DNA of 46,969 nucleotides from Candidatus Accumulibacter iunctus (GCA_002345025.1 DDUX01000068.1:20336-67304), one strand, 5' to 3'. Shown: positions 1-8,722, numbered from the stretch's first letter. Numbers and translations are program-made. The notes: a model not told the origin generated them from the sequence alone.

Positions 1-65
1 ACAAGTCCCTGCGGCGGCCTCGGTGCCAGGTGCATGGCCGCCGGTCGGCAGCCGGCAGGCGGCGA

Positions 66-95
66 TTGACTTCGTTCGCCGGATGCGAGGATACT
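66..95 (+). promoter_or_regulatory. Putative sigma-70 promoter for the hydrolase-ligase-SDR operon
   Basis: TTGACT at 66-71 and GATACT at 90-95 are separated by 18 bases. The -10 is only a fair match, but it stands 44 bases before the first gene's ATG. Nothing else is recognisable in bases 1-139. Confidence 0.4.
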
Positions 96-139
96 CTCGT
101 CAGCAAAGCTGGCTTTCTCAACGACGTCGGGGTGGGATC

Positions 140-1072
140 ATGGCAATACTGAAGGAATTCGGCGAACTGCTGGTCAGTTCGCGGCCCGGGCAGGTGGCCG
201 GGGTCGTCAACGAGATGCGCGAGGGCTCGGTGCAGTGCCTCGGTCCGCACGGTCTGCACCGCATGGCCTATAGCGAGTGGGGCGATGCCGCCAATCCGCG
301 CGTCCTCATCTGCGTTCACGGCCTGACACGCAATGGCCGCGATTTCGACGTCCTGGCGAACGCGCTGGCCAGCGACTACCGCGTCGTCTGTCCCGACATC
401 GTCGGCCGTGGGCGCAGCGATCGTCTGCCTTTCGCCGACGACTATGCCCTGCCGGTGTACGCCAACGACATCATGACGCTGATCGCGCGCCTTGGCGTCG
501 ATGCGGTGCACTGGCTCGGGACCTCGATGGGCGGTCTGATCGGCATGTTCCTGTCAAGCCTGCCGGGCTCGCCGATCAGGCGCATGGTACTCAACGACGT
601 CGGTCCGGTGATCGCCATGGATGCCCTGCAGCGGATCGGCGAATACCTCGGCAAGGCGCCAGATTTTCCCGACCTCGCCGCGGCCGAAGCCTATGTGCGC
701 GTCGTCTGCGCGCCCTTCGGCAATCTGACGGACGCCCAGTGGCGCTACATGGCGGCCGTCGGAACGCGGCGCAAGGCCGACGGCAGCCTCGAGATGAACT
801 ACGATCGGGCGATTGCGCAGCCTTACCAGAAGGCCTATCTCGAGGCCAAGGACATCAACCTGTGGCCGCTGTACGATGCCATCCGCTGTCCGACCATGGT
901 CTTGCGCGGTGCCCAGTCGGACATCCTGCTGCATGACACGGCAGCCGAGATGACGACGCGCGGGCCGCGGGCGCAGTTGGTCGAAGTGGCGGGCGTCGGG
1001 CATGCGCCGATGTTCCTCGACGAACTGCAGGTGCGGATCGTCCAGGACTTTCTGCTCGCCGACCCGGGCTGA
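140..1072 (+). CDS. Alpha/beta hydrolase
   Basis: A 310-aa cytoplasmic alpha/beta-hydrolase fold protein. An HG oxyanion motif (VHGLTRNG, around residues 59-66) comes first, then the nucleophile elbow GTSMGG with Ser129, a likely acid Asp261 in a SDILL turn, and His288 in GVGHAP, so the catalytic triad looks complete. ATG 140 was chosen because the core begins soon after it and a GGGGTGGGA ribosome site precedes it; a longer in-frame extension to base 23 is arginine-rich and unlikely. It is the first gene of a three-gene operon with a CoA ligase-like enzyme and an SDR dehydrogenase, which suggests hydrolysis of an ester, lactone or ring product in a carboxylic-acid pathway. The substrate cannot be told from sequence. 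Confidence 0.85.
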   Translation: MAILKEFGELLVSSRPGQVAGVVNEMREGSVQCLGPHGLHRMAYSEWGDAANPRVLICVHGLTRNGRDFDVLANALASDYRVVCPDIVGRGRSDRLPFADDYALPVYANDIMTLIARLGVDAVHWLGTSMGGLIGMFLSSLPGSPIRRMVLNDVGPVIAMDALQRIGEYLGKAPDFPDLAAAEAYVRVVCAPFGNLTDAQWRYMAAVGTRRKADGSLEMNYDRAIAQPYQKAYLEAKDINLWPLYDAIRCPTMVLRGAQSDILLHDTAAEMTTRGPRAQLVEVAGVGHAPMFLDELQVRIVQDFLLADPG

Positions 1073-1115
1073 GCAGGATGCAGCGCGCAGCCGCGTGCTG
1101 CGCGCGCTGCCGAAG

Positions 1116-2666
1116 ATGAACCTGGCGCAGCTGCTGGCGCGCACCGCACGTGTCTTCCCCGAGCGGCCGGCACTGCTCGTCGGAACGTGCGTCATCTGCT
1201 CCTATTGCGTGCTCGGGCGACGCGTGGCTGCGATCGCCGGCGCGCTGCGCGGCCGGCTCGGCCTGCAGCCGGGCGCGCGTGTCGCGCTGCTGCTCGGCAA
1301 TTGCCCGCAATACCTCGAACTCCTCTACGCGATCTGGCATGCCGGCCTGGTGGCCGTGCCGATCAATGGCAAGCTGCACGCGCGCGAGGTGGCTTTCATC
1401 CTCGAGAACTCGCTGACCTCGCTGCTCTTCATCGCCGGCAGTGGTGATGCAGCGGCATCGCCGGCGGCAACGCAGATGTGGAGTGCCGCCGTGCCGCGAC
1501 TGCGCATCGTCGCCGTCGATGATGACGATTACCGGCGCCTCGCCGAAAACCAGCCGCTGACCCCGAGCGCCGCCGCGCCTGACGACCTCGCCTGGCTGTT
1601 CTACACGTCCGGCACGACCGGCCGGCCGAAGGGGGTGATGCTCTCGCATCGCAACCTGCTGGCGATGACGCTTTCGTACCTCGCCGATGTCGATCAGGCC
1701 GAGCACGCTGACAGCATCCTCTACGCGGCGCCGATGTCGCATGGTGCCGGCATGTACAGCTTCATCCATGTGCTGGTCGGCGCGCGCCATGTCGTGCCCG
1801 AGTCGGGCGGCTTCGACGCGGCCGAGATCCTCGCGCTGGCGCGCAGCCTGCGGCAGGTATCGATGTTCGCCGCGCCGACGATGGTCCGCCGCCTGGTTGA
1901 CCAGGCGGCGGCGCACGGCGGTGACGGCGACGGCATCAAGACCATCGTCTATGGTGGCGGGCCGATGTACCTCGCCGACATCCAGCGCGCGCTCGCGGTA
2001 CTCGGCAACCGGCTGGTGCAGATCTACGGCCAGGGCGAGAGCCCGATGACGATCACCGCCCTGTCGCGCCAGCACCACGCCGATCGCGCCCATCCGCGCC
2101 ATATCGAGCGACTGGCTTCGGTCGGCGTCGCCCACAGTGTCGTCGAGGTGATCGTCGCCGATGCCGCCGGCCGGTCGCTGCTGGCCGGCGAGCTCGGCGA
2201 GATCCTGGTCCGCGGCGAGACGGTGATGCAGGGTTACTGGCGCAACGCGGAGGCGACGGCGGCGACGCTGCACGGTGGCTGGTTGCATACCGGCGATGTC
2301 GGCAGCCTCGACAGCGATGGTTTCCTGACGCTGCGCGATCGCAGCAAGGACGTCATCATCAGCGGCGGCGCCAACATCTACCCGCGCGAGGTCGAGGAGG
2401 TGCTGCTGCAGCACCCGGGCGTCGCCGAGGTGGCGGTGGTGGGACGGCCGAGCGCGGAGTGGGGAGAGGAGGTCGTTGCCTTCGTCGTCTGCCGGCCGGA
2501 CGCGTCGGCGCCGAGCGGGCAGCTCGATCGGCTGTGCCTGCAGTCGATCGCCCGTTTCAAGCGGCCGCGGGAGTACTTTTTCGTCGCCGAATTGCCGAAG
2601 AACCACTACGGCAAGGTGCTGAAGAGCGAGTTGCGGCGGCAATGCGAGGATCGAGGGGAGAACTGA
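1116..2666 (+). CDS. AMP-dependent synthetase/ligase (acyl-CoA synthetase family)
   Basis: A 516-aa ANL-superfamily enzyme expected to activate a carboxylic acid as acyl-AMP and transfer it to CoA. The phosphate-binding signature TSGTTGRPKG lies at about residues 164-173, the adenine-site motif YGQGE at 304-308, TGD at 392-394 and the catalytic C-terminal lysine (HYGKVLK) at about 500, so all core motifs are present. No membrane segment is visible. The start is uncertain: ATG 1116 directly precedes the conserved N-terminal region, but its ribosome site is weak and GTG 1095 is an in-frame alternative. It lies 43 bases after the hydrolase and two bases before the SDR gene, so the three are probably co-transcribed. 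The acyl substrate is unknown; the family covers fatty, aromatic and alicyclic acids. Confidence 0.9.
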   Translation: MNLAQLLARTARVFPERPALLVGTCVICSYCVLGRRVAAIAGALRGRLGLQPGARVALLLGNCPQYLELLYAIWHAGLVAVPINGKLHAREVAFILENSLTSLLFIAGSGDAAASPAATQMWSAAVPRLRIVAVDDDDYRRLAENQPLTPSAAAPDDLAWLFYTSGTTGRPKGVMLSHRNLLAMTLSYLADVDQAEHADSILYAAPMSHGAGMYSFIHVLVGARHVVPESGGFDAAEILALARSLRQVSMFAAPTMVRRLVDQAAAHGGDGDGIKTIVYGGGPMYLADIQRALAVLGNRLVQIYGQGESPMTITALSRQHHADRAHPRHIERLASVGVAHSVVEVIVADAAGRSLLAGELGEILVRGETVMQGYWRNAEATAATLHGGWLHTGDVGSLDSDGFLTLRDRSKDVIISGGANIYPREVEEVLLQHPGVAEVAVVGRPSAEWGEEVVAFVVCRPDASAPSGQLDRLCLQSIARFKRPREYFFVAELPKNHYGKVLKSELRRQCEDRGEN

Positions 2667-2668
2667 CG

Positions 2669-3472
2669 ATGGGTGGTCGGCTGCAGGACAAGGTGGCGAT
2701 CGTCACCGGCAGCGGCTCGGTGGGACCGGGTTGGGGCAATGGCAAGGCGATGTCGGTGCTGTTCGCCCGCGAAGGGGCACGCGTGGTGGGCGTCGATATC
2801 GACGCCGCGGCGGCGGCGGCAACGCAGGACATCATCGACGGTGAGGGCGGGCAGGCGATTTCCGTCGTCGCCGACGTGACCTCGGGGTTCGACGTCGAGC
2901 GGCTGGTGGCGACGGCGCTGGCGGCCTACGGGCGGATCGACATCCTCGTCAACAACGTCGGCATTGCCGTCGTCGGTGGACCGGCCGAACTCGACGAGGC
3001 TACCTGGGATCGGGTGATGGCGGTGAACATCAAGAGCGCCTACCTCACCTGCCACCACGTCCTGCCGGTGATGATCCGGCAGCACGCCGGGGCGATCGTC
3101 AACAATGCATCGGTTGCGGTGCGCGGCTGGGCCGGCGTCAATTACGGCTTCTATGCGGCGAGCAAGGGGGCGATGGTGGCAATGACGCGCACGATGGCGA
3201 TCCGCCATGCGCCGGACGGCATTCGTGCCAACTGCGTCCTGCCCGGCCTGATGAACACGCCGCTGGTGCATGCGGCGCTGACCCGGGTCTATGGCGAGGA
3301 AGGCGACATCGACAACCTGATTCGCCGGCGCGACGCGCAGTGTCCGCTGGGTCGCATGGGCGACGCCTGGGATACCGCTTACGCGGCACTGTTTCTCGCC
3401 TCGGACGAGGCGAAGTACATCACCGCCACCGAGATCTTGGTCGATGGCGGCCTGTCGGCACGCTTCGCCTGA
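2669..3472 (+). CDS. SDR family oxidoreductase
   Basis: A 267-aa classical short-chain dehydrogenase/reductase with an N-terminal Rossmann nucleotide-binding domain. The glycine-rich turn is a longer variant (TGSGSVGPGWGNG), the NNAG motif reads NNVG, and the catalytic Ser148, Tyr162 and Lys166 (YAASK) are present. ATG 2669 is two bases past the ligase stop and follows a GAGGGGAG ribosome site. The enzyme probably oxidises or reduces a hydroxyl/keto intermediate of the acid activated by the preceding ligase. Cofactor and substrate are not determinable here. The next 220 bases hold no gene and only a weak, U-less hairpin. Confidence 0.88.
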   Translation: MGGRLQDKVAIVTGSGSVGPGWGNGKAMSVLFAREGARVVGVDIDAAAAAATQDIIDGEGGQAISVVADVTSGFDVERLVATALAAYGRIDILVNNVGIAVVGGPAELDEATWDRVMAVNIKSAYLTCHHVLPVMIRQHAGAIVNNASVAVRGWAGVNYGFYAASKGAMVAMTRTMAIRHAPDGIRANCVLPGLMNTPLVHAALTRVYGEEGDIDNLIRRRDAQCPLGRMGDAWDTAYAALFLASDEAKYITATEILVDGGLSARFA

Positions 3473-3694
3473 GCGATTGTGAGGAAATCGTCGCGCGCCG
3501 GCCGAGGTGAGCGGCGCGATGACGCGAACGACGAGACACTGCAGGTGGATGGGCGACGAGTGGGCGACCGGGCACCGCAACATGTCGGTCCGCCGCAGAT
3601 TGGTTCACGACCTCTGCTCGGCTGTCGGCGCGCCGGTGGCAGGCGTGCGCGGCGGCACGTCGGGTTGTGCCCGCGCTGCCCAGCCGTCGAGCGA

Positions 3695-5020
3695 CTACGC
3701 CAGGCAGCGGATCAGGCCCGGGATTTCGCTGAAGTCGTCGAACCAGATGGGGCGTACGCCGATCGACACGTACCTCGCCGATTCGAGAGCGACCTCTTCG
3801 GCGGCGGCGGCGTCAAACCGACCGTCGCCGGGCCAGCGCAGGAGCGCGTAATGGTAGCGGCCCGGCAGTGCAAGCGCAGCCTGGCGCAGCAGTTCGTTCA
3901 TCGCTTCGTCATCGAAAGAACAGCCAACGTACAGCGCGTGACGGACGGGATTGGCCAGGCACCTGGCGAAAACCTCGCGGACGATCCCTGCCGGGCTGCC
4001 GCCATACGCCGTGGTGTACTGCGCGGTGGCGAAGACGAACTGTACTCTGGTGATCAGGAACAGCCGGCGCGGCGTGTAGCCGTGCAAGTGATAGATCGGC
4101 TGGTGCAGGCCATGCGGTCCCCTTTCGCGTGCGAGTTCATTGGGGTCGCCGGCCATCTGATCGCCGCGCATGGCGTAGGCGGCACGCGCCACGCCGGCCG
4201 CATCCAGGGCTTCGCCCATCAGGTCGTCGAAATTGTAGGTGATGATCGCGTCCCAGCCCGGAAACAGGCCGCCTCGGTCGGCCACCTCGATCGGTGCGGC
4301 GAGCTCGGCAATGGCCCGATGGATGGCACCGGGGCGGCGCTGCCCCTCGTAGAGAATCCCGGTCAGGTCGGTGAAGAGCTCCTGACCGAGGAACTCGTGG
4401 CAGATCTGTGCGCCCGCCATGAGCGTTTCGACGTCCGCCGTGCCGGCGTCGATCAGGGCGAGAACTGCCCGAGCGCGCGACTCCGCGTTTGCCGGCAAAC
4501 GCTCGCGACGCGTAACTACGCGTCGGTATTCCTGGTTGTCCGGCGTGCTTTCCGGGGTCAGCCGCATTTCGCAGATCTCCCGGCCATGCTCCGTGAGGCG
4601 CGCCAGCAGCCGCCGCACCAGCTCCGCCCAGGAAGGTCCGCCGGCGTCCATCGTCGCCCCGGCGCCGATGACCACCGACAGGCAGGATGCACGGCGGATC
4701 CAGCGCATCAGCCCGAGGTCGAGATCCCTCTGCTGGGAACCCAGTGCAGCGCGAAACGGCTCGAAAGAAGCGGTCAGCCAGCGCGCCTTGACCGCCCCTT
4801 CTCCCAGGTGTTGGCCGTCGACCGGTGGCCCGGGCTGGCGCTGGCTGGCGTGCGCCAGCTGCCGGGCGCGGTAGAGGCCGTTGATCTGCGTCTCGATTTC
4901 GAAGAACGCCGACCCGATCTCGTCACCTTCAACGAGGCGGGCAAACTCTTCCGGCTGCCAGTGCCGCGCGGCAAAGAAGCTGGCCCAGTCGCGGCGACGT
5001 TTCGATGGTCCGACGATCAT
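3695..5020 (-). CDS. SIR2-like domain protein (possible NADase, possible defence protein)
   Basis: A 441-aa protein whose C-terminal three quarters matches the SIR2-like (SIR2_2) fold. It has the nucleotide loop GAGATMDAGGPSW (residues 119-131), a YNFDD motif (262-266) equivalent to the family's catalytic Asn region, HLHGY (311-315) with the conserved His, and VGCSFDD (365-371). The first 118 residues belong to no family I recognise. Proteins of this type in anti-phage systems cleave NAD+, but members also occur outside defence. ATG 5020 has a clear GGGAG site eight bases upstream; the longer frame to 5113 runs into an inverted repeat. It is a lone gene, convergent with the SDR and downstream of ssrS, with no obvious partner. 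I am confident of the fold and unsure of the role. Confidence 0.8.
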   Translation of the reverse strand: MIVGPSKRRRDWASFFAARHWQPEEFARLVEGDEIGSAFFEIETQINGLYRARQLAHASQRQPGPPVDGQHLGEGAVKARWLTASFEPFRAALGSQQRDLDLGLMRWIRRASCLSVVIGAGATMDAGGPSWAELVRRLLARLTEHGREICEMRLTPESTPDNQEYRRVVTRRERLPANAESRARAVLALIDAGTADVETLMAGAQICHEFLGQELFTDLTGILYEGQRRPGAIHRAIAELAAPIEVADRGGLFPGWDAIITYNFDDLMGEALDAAGVARAAYAMRGDQMAGDPNELARERGPHGLHQPIYHLHGYTPRRLFLITRVQFVFATAQYTTAYGGSPAGIVREVFARCLANPVRHALYVGCSFDDEAMNELLRQAALALPGRYHYALLRWPGDGRFDAAAAEEVALESARYVSIGVRPIWFDDFSEIPGLIRCLA

Positions 5021-5112
5021 TTCACGTTCTCCCGACAGCCGAAAGTGGTGGCCAGGCAGCGAAGCGGGGCCGCCGGCGGGCGGCAGCGGTGTCGGCGTGC
5101 TGGCCAATCGCA

Positions 5113-5165
5113 CTCGGGGACGCTGGCTGCGGGCCAGCGGAATGGCCTCAGCCAGCGTCCCCGAG
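5113..5165. repeat. 17-bp perfect inverted repeat upstream of the SIR2-like gene
   Basis: CTCGGGGACGCTGGCTG at 5113-5129 is exactly reverse-complemented at 5149-5165, with a 19-base loop. It sits 92 bases before the SIR2-like start codon. No T-run follows on either strand, so it does not look like a simple terminator. It may be an RNA hairpin in the leader, a protein site or a mobile palindrome. The rest of 5021-5339 shows no gene. Confidence 0.85.
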
Positions 5166-5339
5166 CGGCATTCTCCGCGCTGACTTGGGGTGTCGGCACA
5201 CTGAACCTGTCGACCCGCCGCATTCCTGCCTCCACGCTACGACAGCGGCCCTCGTGAAACGCTCCTCGTTGGCCCCGGTCGGAAGCCGGCGACCACCCCT
5301 TTGCACCCGGATGGGCCTCCGCGCTCGCCAGCGCGGAGC

Positions 5340-5368
5340 AAAAAAAACGCGGAACCGATGGTTCCGCG
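5340..5368 (-). terminator. Rho-independent terminator of the 6S RNA gene
   Basis: On the minus strand a perfect nine-base stem (CGCGGAACC/GGTTCCGCG, loop of three) is followed at once by eight T residues. A second perfect nine-base hairpin (arms 5317-5325 and 5330-5338) lies just beyond the T-run. Confidence 0.9.
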
Positions 5369-5377
5369 CTGTCCAAC

Positions 5378-5560
5378 GTTGTCCCCGCGAGTGCCGTCAG
5401 GCCGGCATCCTGAACCTGGGTTCAGTTAGGTCACTTCCCTTCCGCATCAGGTACGCCCGACATTTGGGGCGCACACAACAGCGGTTTCTATGGTCTGCGA
5501 CCAATGCCAATTTGCATTGGTTCAAGGAATCTATGACCTTAACGAACACCGCAGGGAACT
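5378..5560 (-). ncRNA. ssrS: 6S RNA
   Basis: This stretch directly downstream of zapA has the features of 6S RNA, the regulator that binds the sigma-70 RNA polymerase holoenzyme. The 5' segment CCCTGCGGTGTTCG can pair with the 3' segment CGGCACTCGCGGGG to close the molecule. Inside are the characteristic CCTTGAACC and GAACCCAGGTTCA blocks, and a T-tailed hairpin follows at once. The zapA-ssrS order is conserved in proteobacteria. The ends are estimated from the closing stem and may be off by 5-10 bases. The 5-formyltetrahydrofolate cyclo-ligase gene that often follows is not here; the SIR2-like gene lies in its place. Confidence 0.85.
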
Positions 5561-5583
5561 CTGCTGGAGGCCCGGGTCGGCAG

Positions 5584-5916
5584 TCACTCCGACTTCAGGA
5601 CTGCATCGATGTCAGCCTCCATGGAAGAAATTCTACGCCTAAGCGCTTCCATGTCCAGTCCTATTTCAGATTCAATTTTCTGATGCTCGACTGCGACTCC
5701 CTGATCGAGGCCAAGGTGCTCATGGGCGATGTTGAGGGCGGCCATGACGGCGATCCTCTCGGCAATGTTGTTCCTCGTCTTCTCGGCGATGTCACGCATC
5801 TTGCCGTCGACATGGCTGGCGGCGTTCAGCAGCGCGGCATGCTGGTCAGGTGGGCAGGCGACCCGGTACTCCTTGCCGAGCAGGATAATGTCGAGAAAAT
5901 TGGCGTCGTTGGGCAT
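5584..5916 (-). CDS. zapA: Cell division protein ZapA
   Basis: A 110-aa protein with the ZapA plan: an N-terminal globular part (FLDIILLGKEYRVACPPDQ, the typical opening) and a C-terminal coiled coil beginning near residue 60 (EKTRNNIAERIAVMAALNIAHE). ZapA binds FtsZ and cross-links protofilaments at the division ring in the cytoplasm. ATG 5916 was chosen because family homology begins there; the longer frame is arginine/serine-rich shadow. It follows the ZapB-like gene by 13 bases and precedes the 6S RNA, the usual arrangement. Confidence 0.92.
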   Translation of the reverse strand: MPNDANFLDIILLGKEYRVACPPDQHAALLNAASHVDGKMRDIAEKTRNNIAERIAVMAALNIAHEHLGLDQGVAVEHQKIESEIGLDMEALRRRISSMEADIDAVLKSE

Positions 5917-5929
5917 CGGTCCGGGCCTC

Positions 5930-6130
5930 TCAGCTCTTGCTTTCGGGCAGTTGCGCGGCGATCTGCTCAAGGCGGGCAGAGGCGCTCGCCATCCGTTCGG
6001 CGAGGCGGCTTCTCTCGTTCTCCGCCGCGCTGAGCTGCTCGCGCAACTGATCGTTCTCGCTGCGCAGGTTGCGACAGAGCGCAATCAGTTGCGCCACCTT
6101 GCTCTCGAGGGCGTTGAGTTCATTCAGCAT
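5930..6130 (-). CDS. ZapB-like small coiled-coil cell division protein
   Basis: A 66-aa protein that is coiled coil almost from end to end (LNALESKVAQLIALCRNLRS, then ENDQLREQL), as in the short ZapB/TIGR02449-type proteins encoded just before zapA in betaproteobacteria. It probably works with ZapA at the division ring. There is no ribosome site. Instead a good promoter has its -10 box seven bases before the ATG, so the message is predicted to be leaderless. The TIGR02449 assignment rests on size, coiled-coil character and gene position. Confidence 0.85.
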   Translation of the reverse strand: MLNELNALESKVAQLIALCRNLRSENDQLREQLSAAENERSRLAERMASASARLEQIAAQLPESKS

Positions 6131-6137
6131 GGGCCAG

Positions 6138-6167
6138 ACTATAGATTCAACAGGCGCGTCCGGTCAA
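6138..6167 (-). promoter_or_regulatory. Sigma-70 promoter of zapB-zapA-ssrS, predicted leaderless
   Basis: On the minus strand TTGACC (6167-6162), 18 bases, then TATAGT (6143-6138). Seven bases later comes the ATG at 6130, so the expected start of transcription falls on or next to the A of the start codon. Confidence 0.65.
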
Positions 6168-6260
6168 GGCGCAGACCATGCCCAGCGACGCCGGAAAGCT
6201 CGACGGGCCGCAACAGCGCCCGTCCTCGGTCGCCGGGGCCGCCCGCCCACGCGCCAGCGA

Positions 6261-8018
6261 TCACCGTGACGAACGGCTTGCCGGAGTCGGAGTCGTCTGC
6301 TGGCGGGCCTGCTTGCGGCGGTACATGTCGGCGTCCGAATGCTGGACGAGCGACTCGACGTCCCGGCCGTCATCCGGATACATCGCCAGCCCGACCGAGG
6401 CCCCGGCGCCGCGTGCCGGCGCCGTCGGGTCCACGGCCAGCAGTGGCGCGCCAAGCAGGTGCTCGAGGTGGGCACGGGCGCTTTCGGCGTCGTCGCGATT
6501 GTGCACCGCATCGAGCATGACGACGAACTCGTCGCCGGCGTAGCGTCCGACGAGATCGCGACTGCGCAGCCCGCTACGCATGCGCTGCGCCATCTCCTGC
6601 AGCACCTTGTCGCCGACATCGTGCCCGAAGCGGTCGTTGATGTGCTTGAAGTCATTGAGATCGACAAAGAGGATGGCGAAGGGGCGTGGTTCGGGCCGCT
6701 CCTTCTGTCGCGCCAGCCGTTCATCGACGCGGCGCATGAAGGCATCGCGGTTGGCCAGGCCGGTGAGGCGGTCGCTCAGCAGTTTCGTCTGCATCAGGCG
6801 GAAGCTCTTCGCCAGATCACCGATCTCGTCGCTGCGGGCGACGTCGAAAGCGGCGTTGAGATCGCCGTCGCCGACGCGTCGTGCCGCGACGGCCAACTGC
6901 CTGAGGTCGTGGGCAACGACCGAGAGAACCATGAAGCCGATGACGACGGTGAGCAGCGAGGCGAACAGGGCAACGATGACGGTACGTTCGAAGTTCTTCG
7001 TCACCTCGCCAAGGAAATCGGACCGTGGCACGGCGGTGACGACGATCCAGTCGAGGCCGGCGGTGTCCCGGATGCGGGCGTACGCTGCCTCGACCTGCTG
7101 CCCGTCGGCAGCCTCGAAGACAGCGGTGCGCGGCTGCGCGCCGTCGCCGGCATCGCGCACCAGCTTGTCGATCTCGCGATGCGTCGCGACGATCAGCGGG
7201 TCGTCGCTGTCCCGGGCGTTGAGCCGTGCATTGCCGCCGCTCGCGTCTTTTCGCAGGTGTGGCCCACGCGAAGTGCCGATCAGATTGCCATCGGTCTCGA
7301 CGACGTAGGCGATGCCATGCGCGCTCAGCTTCAGCGAGCGCAGGAAGTCGTTGACGTGCTGCAACGAGAGATCGGTGGCGACGACGCCCTGGAACTCGCC
7401 GTGCGCGTTGCTGACCCGGCGGGCGCGCGTCGCGACCAGTTCCTCGGTCTTGAAATCGATGTAGACGGAGGTCCATGTGTGCAGGGGCGCGTTCTGGCCC
7501 GACTTGAACCAGGGGCGTTCGCGCGGCTCGAAGATGCGCGCCTCGCGCACCGGGTCGCGCAGCTTGCCGCTGATGCCGGTGAAGCGATGGACCGTTCGCG
7601 GACCCTCACCGCTCGTGCGCAGACGAAGTTCCGCTTCGCTCGCCGAGTGTCGCCAGAGTCCGAAGAACTGACCGTTGCGATCACCATAGTAGGCGTAGTT
7701 GTTGGGCTCGCGATGCACCGAGGTGGCGAGCCAGAAGCGCGTCCGCAGATTGTCGAGGTCGTCGGCGACGTTCGCGGGGGCGGCGACGTCGGTCGGGAAC
7801 GCGGTTTCGAGGACGGCGCTCGAGCCGAACACATGCCGCTCGGCGGCCTGCGCAATCCGATACACCATCTCCGACAGCAACTGCTTTGACAGCGTATCGA
7901 CGGCGACCCGACCGGCGGCGTAGGAGAGGGCGCCGATGGTCGCCGCCAGCAGCAGCACGAGGAGCACGTACGGCAGCGTCAGCATCTGGCGCAGTGACAG
8001 GAATTGCAGCAGCTTCAT
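6261..8018 (-). CDS. Membrane diguanylate cyclase, Cache-HAMP-GGDEF
   Basis: A 585-aa membrane sensor expected to make c-di-GMP from two GTP. An N-terminal membrane segment (about residues 14-33) precedes a roughly 300-residue periplasmic sensor region of double-Cache type. A second segment follows (TVIVALFASLLTVVIGFMVL, about 345-367), then a HAMP linker and a C-terminal GGDEF domain. The active loop reads AGDEF, an accepted active variant. An RSRD inhibitory site lies exactly five residues before it, so product feedback is likely. The DLNDFKHINDRFGH metal/GTP region is intact. It is monocistronic as far as I can see, with 253 gene-free bases before it and no clear ribosome site. The ligand is unknown. 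Confidence 0.9.
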   Translation of the reverse strand: MKLLQFLSLRQMLTLPYVLLVLLLAATIGALSYAAGRVAVDTLSKQLLSEMVYRIAQAAERHVFGSSAVLETAFPTDVAAPANVADDLDNLRTRFWLATSVHREPNNYAYYGDRNGQFFGLWRHSASEAELRLRTSGEGPRTVHRFTGISGKLRDPVREARIFEPRERPWFKSGQNAPLHTWTSVYIDFKTEELVATRARRVSNAHGEFQGVVATDLSLQHVNDFLRSLKLSAHGIAYVVETDGNLIGTSRGPHLRKDASGGNARLNARDSDDPLIVATHREIDKLVRDAGDGAQPRTAVFEAADGQQVEAAYARIRDTAGLDWIVVTAVPRSDFLGEVTKNFERTVIVALFASLLTVVIGFMVLSVVAHDLRQLAVAARRVGDGDLNAAFDVARSDEIGDLAKSFRLMQTKLLSDRLTGLANRDAFMRRVDERLARQKERPEPRPFAILFVDLNDFKHINDRFGHDVGDKVLQEMAQRMRSGLRSRDLVGRYAGDEFVVMLDAVHNRDDAESARAHLEHLLGAPLLAVDPTAPARGAGASVGLAMYPDDGRDVESLVQHSDADMYRRKQARQQTTPTPASRSSR

Positions 8019-8271
8019 CGACGCTTGCCGTCGGCGGCAGGATGCGAAGCAGGCGATCGGCGGCTGGCGAGCAATGGGGGAGACTGCAATCGTGCTCCTT
8101 CGCGTCCGCTCTGCCGGGTTTGGCGGAGCTTGATCGCGAGCATGCTACGACCCGCGGCGAACGCCGGCGGTGAAGGATGTCACGCCAGCAGCCAGGAAGC
8201 CGGTGTCGATCGCTTGCGCACGCCCTCCTTGTCGGCTGCGCGCGACGAACTGTTCATCTCCGCAGGGTCGC

Positions 8272-8685
8272 TCACTCGCCCTGGGACACGATGGCAGCCT
8301 TGACGCTCGGGACGTACTGGAAGTCGGCGACCAGGATATGGTTGTAGAACCAGCCGTTGATCAGGTACTTGACCTCATCGGCGATCTCGTCGAGCGTCAT
8401 CTGCTTGGCGTTCTCGAGCAGATCGAAAAGCATGCGGCGAAATTCGCCGTGCAGCCGTCGATGCGCTTCGAGCCCGGGGTAGTGGCAGGCCGCCATCATT
8501 TCCTCCTCCTCCCGGAAATGGACCTTGACGTAGTCGGTGAGCATCGCCAGCGACTTCAGGATTCTGATCTGGTCACCATCACCGGTGAACGTGGCGGCAA
8601 GATCGAACAACTGCCGGTGCTGCGAATCGATCATCGGCAATCCCACCTCGATCTTCGGCGACCATTCGGCCAACTCAAAAGTCAT
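8272..8685 (-). CDS. Bacteriohemerythrin
   Basis: A 137-aa four-helix O2-binding protein with a complete di-iron ligand set: His23, His56, Glu60, His75, His79, His116 and Asp121, matching the spacing of characterised bacteriohemerythrins. It probably carries or senses O2 in the cytoplasm. ATG 8685 has a GGAG site at proper distance and gives the usual length; the longer frame to 8787 overlaps the upstream gene. It begins 37 bases after the ABC-F gene on the same strand and may share its transcript. Confidence 0.93.
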   Translation of the reverse strand: MTFELAEWSPKIEVGLPMIDSQHRQLFDLAATFTGDGDQIRILKSLAMLTDYVKVHFREEEEMMAACHYPGLEAHRRLHGEFRRMLFDLLENAKQMTLDEIADEVKYLINGWFYNHILVADFQYVPSVKAAIVSQGE

Positions 8686-8722
8686 TGTTCTGCTCCATCC
8701 ACACGAGAATTCCCGAGAATGA

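Noticed and set aside
3473..3694. Hairpin after the SDR gene as a terminator
   Set aside because: The stem has mismatches and no T-run.
8019..8271. Riboswitch or small RNA between the diguanylate cyclase and hemerythrin genes
   Set aside because: No conserved motif, promoter or terminator could be seen by eye.
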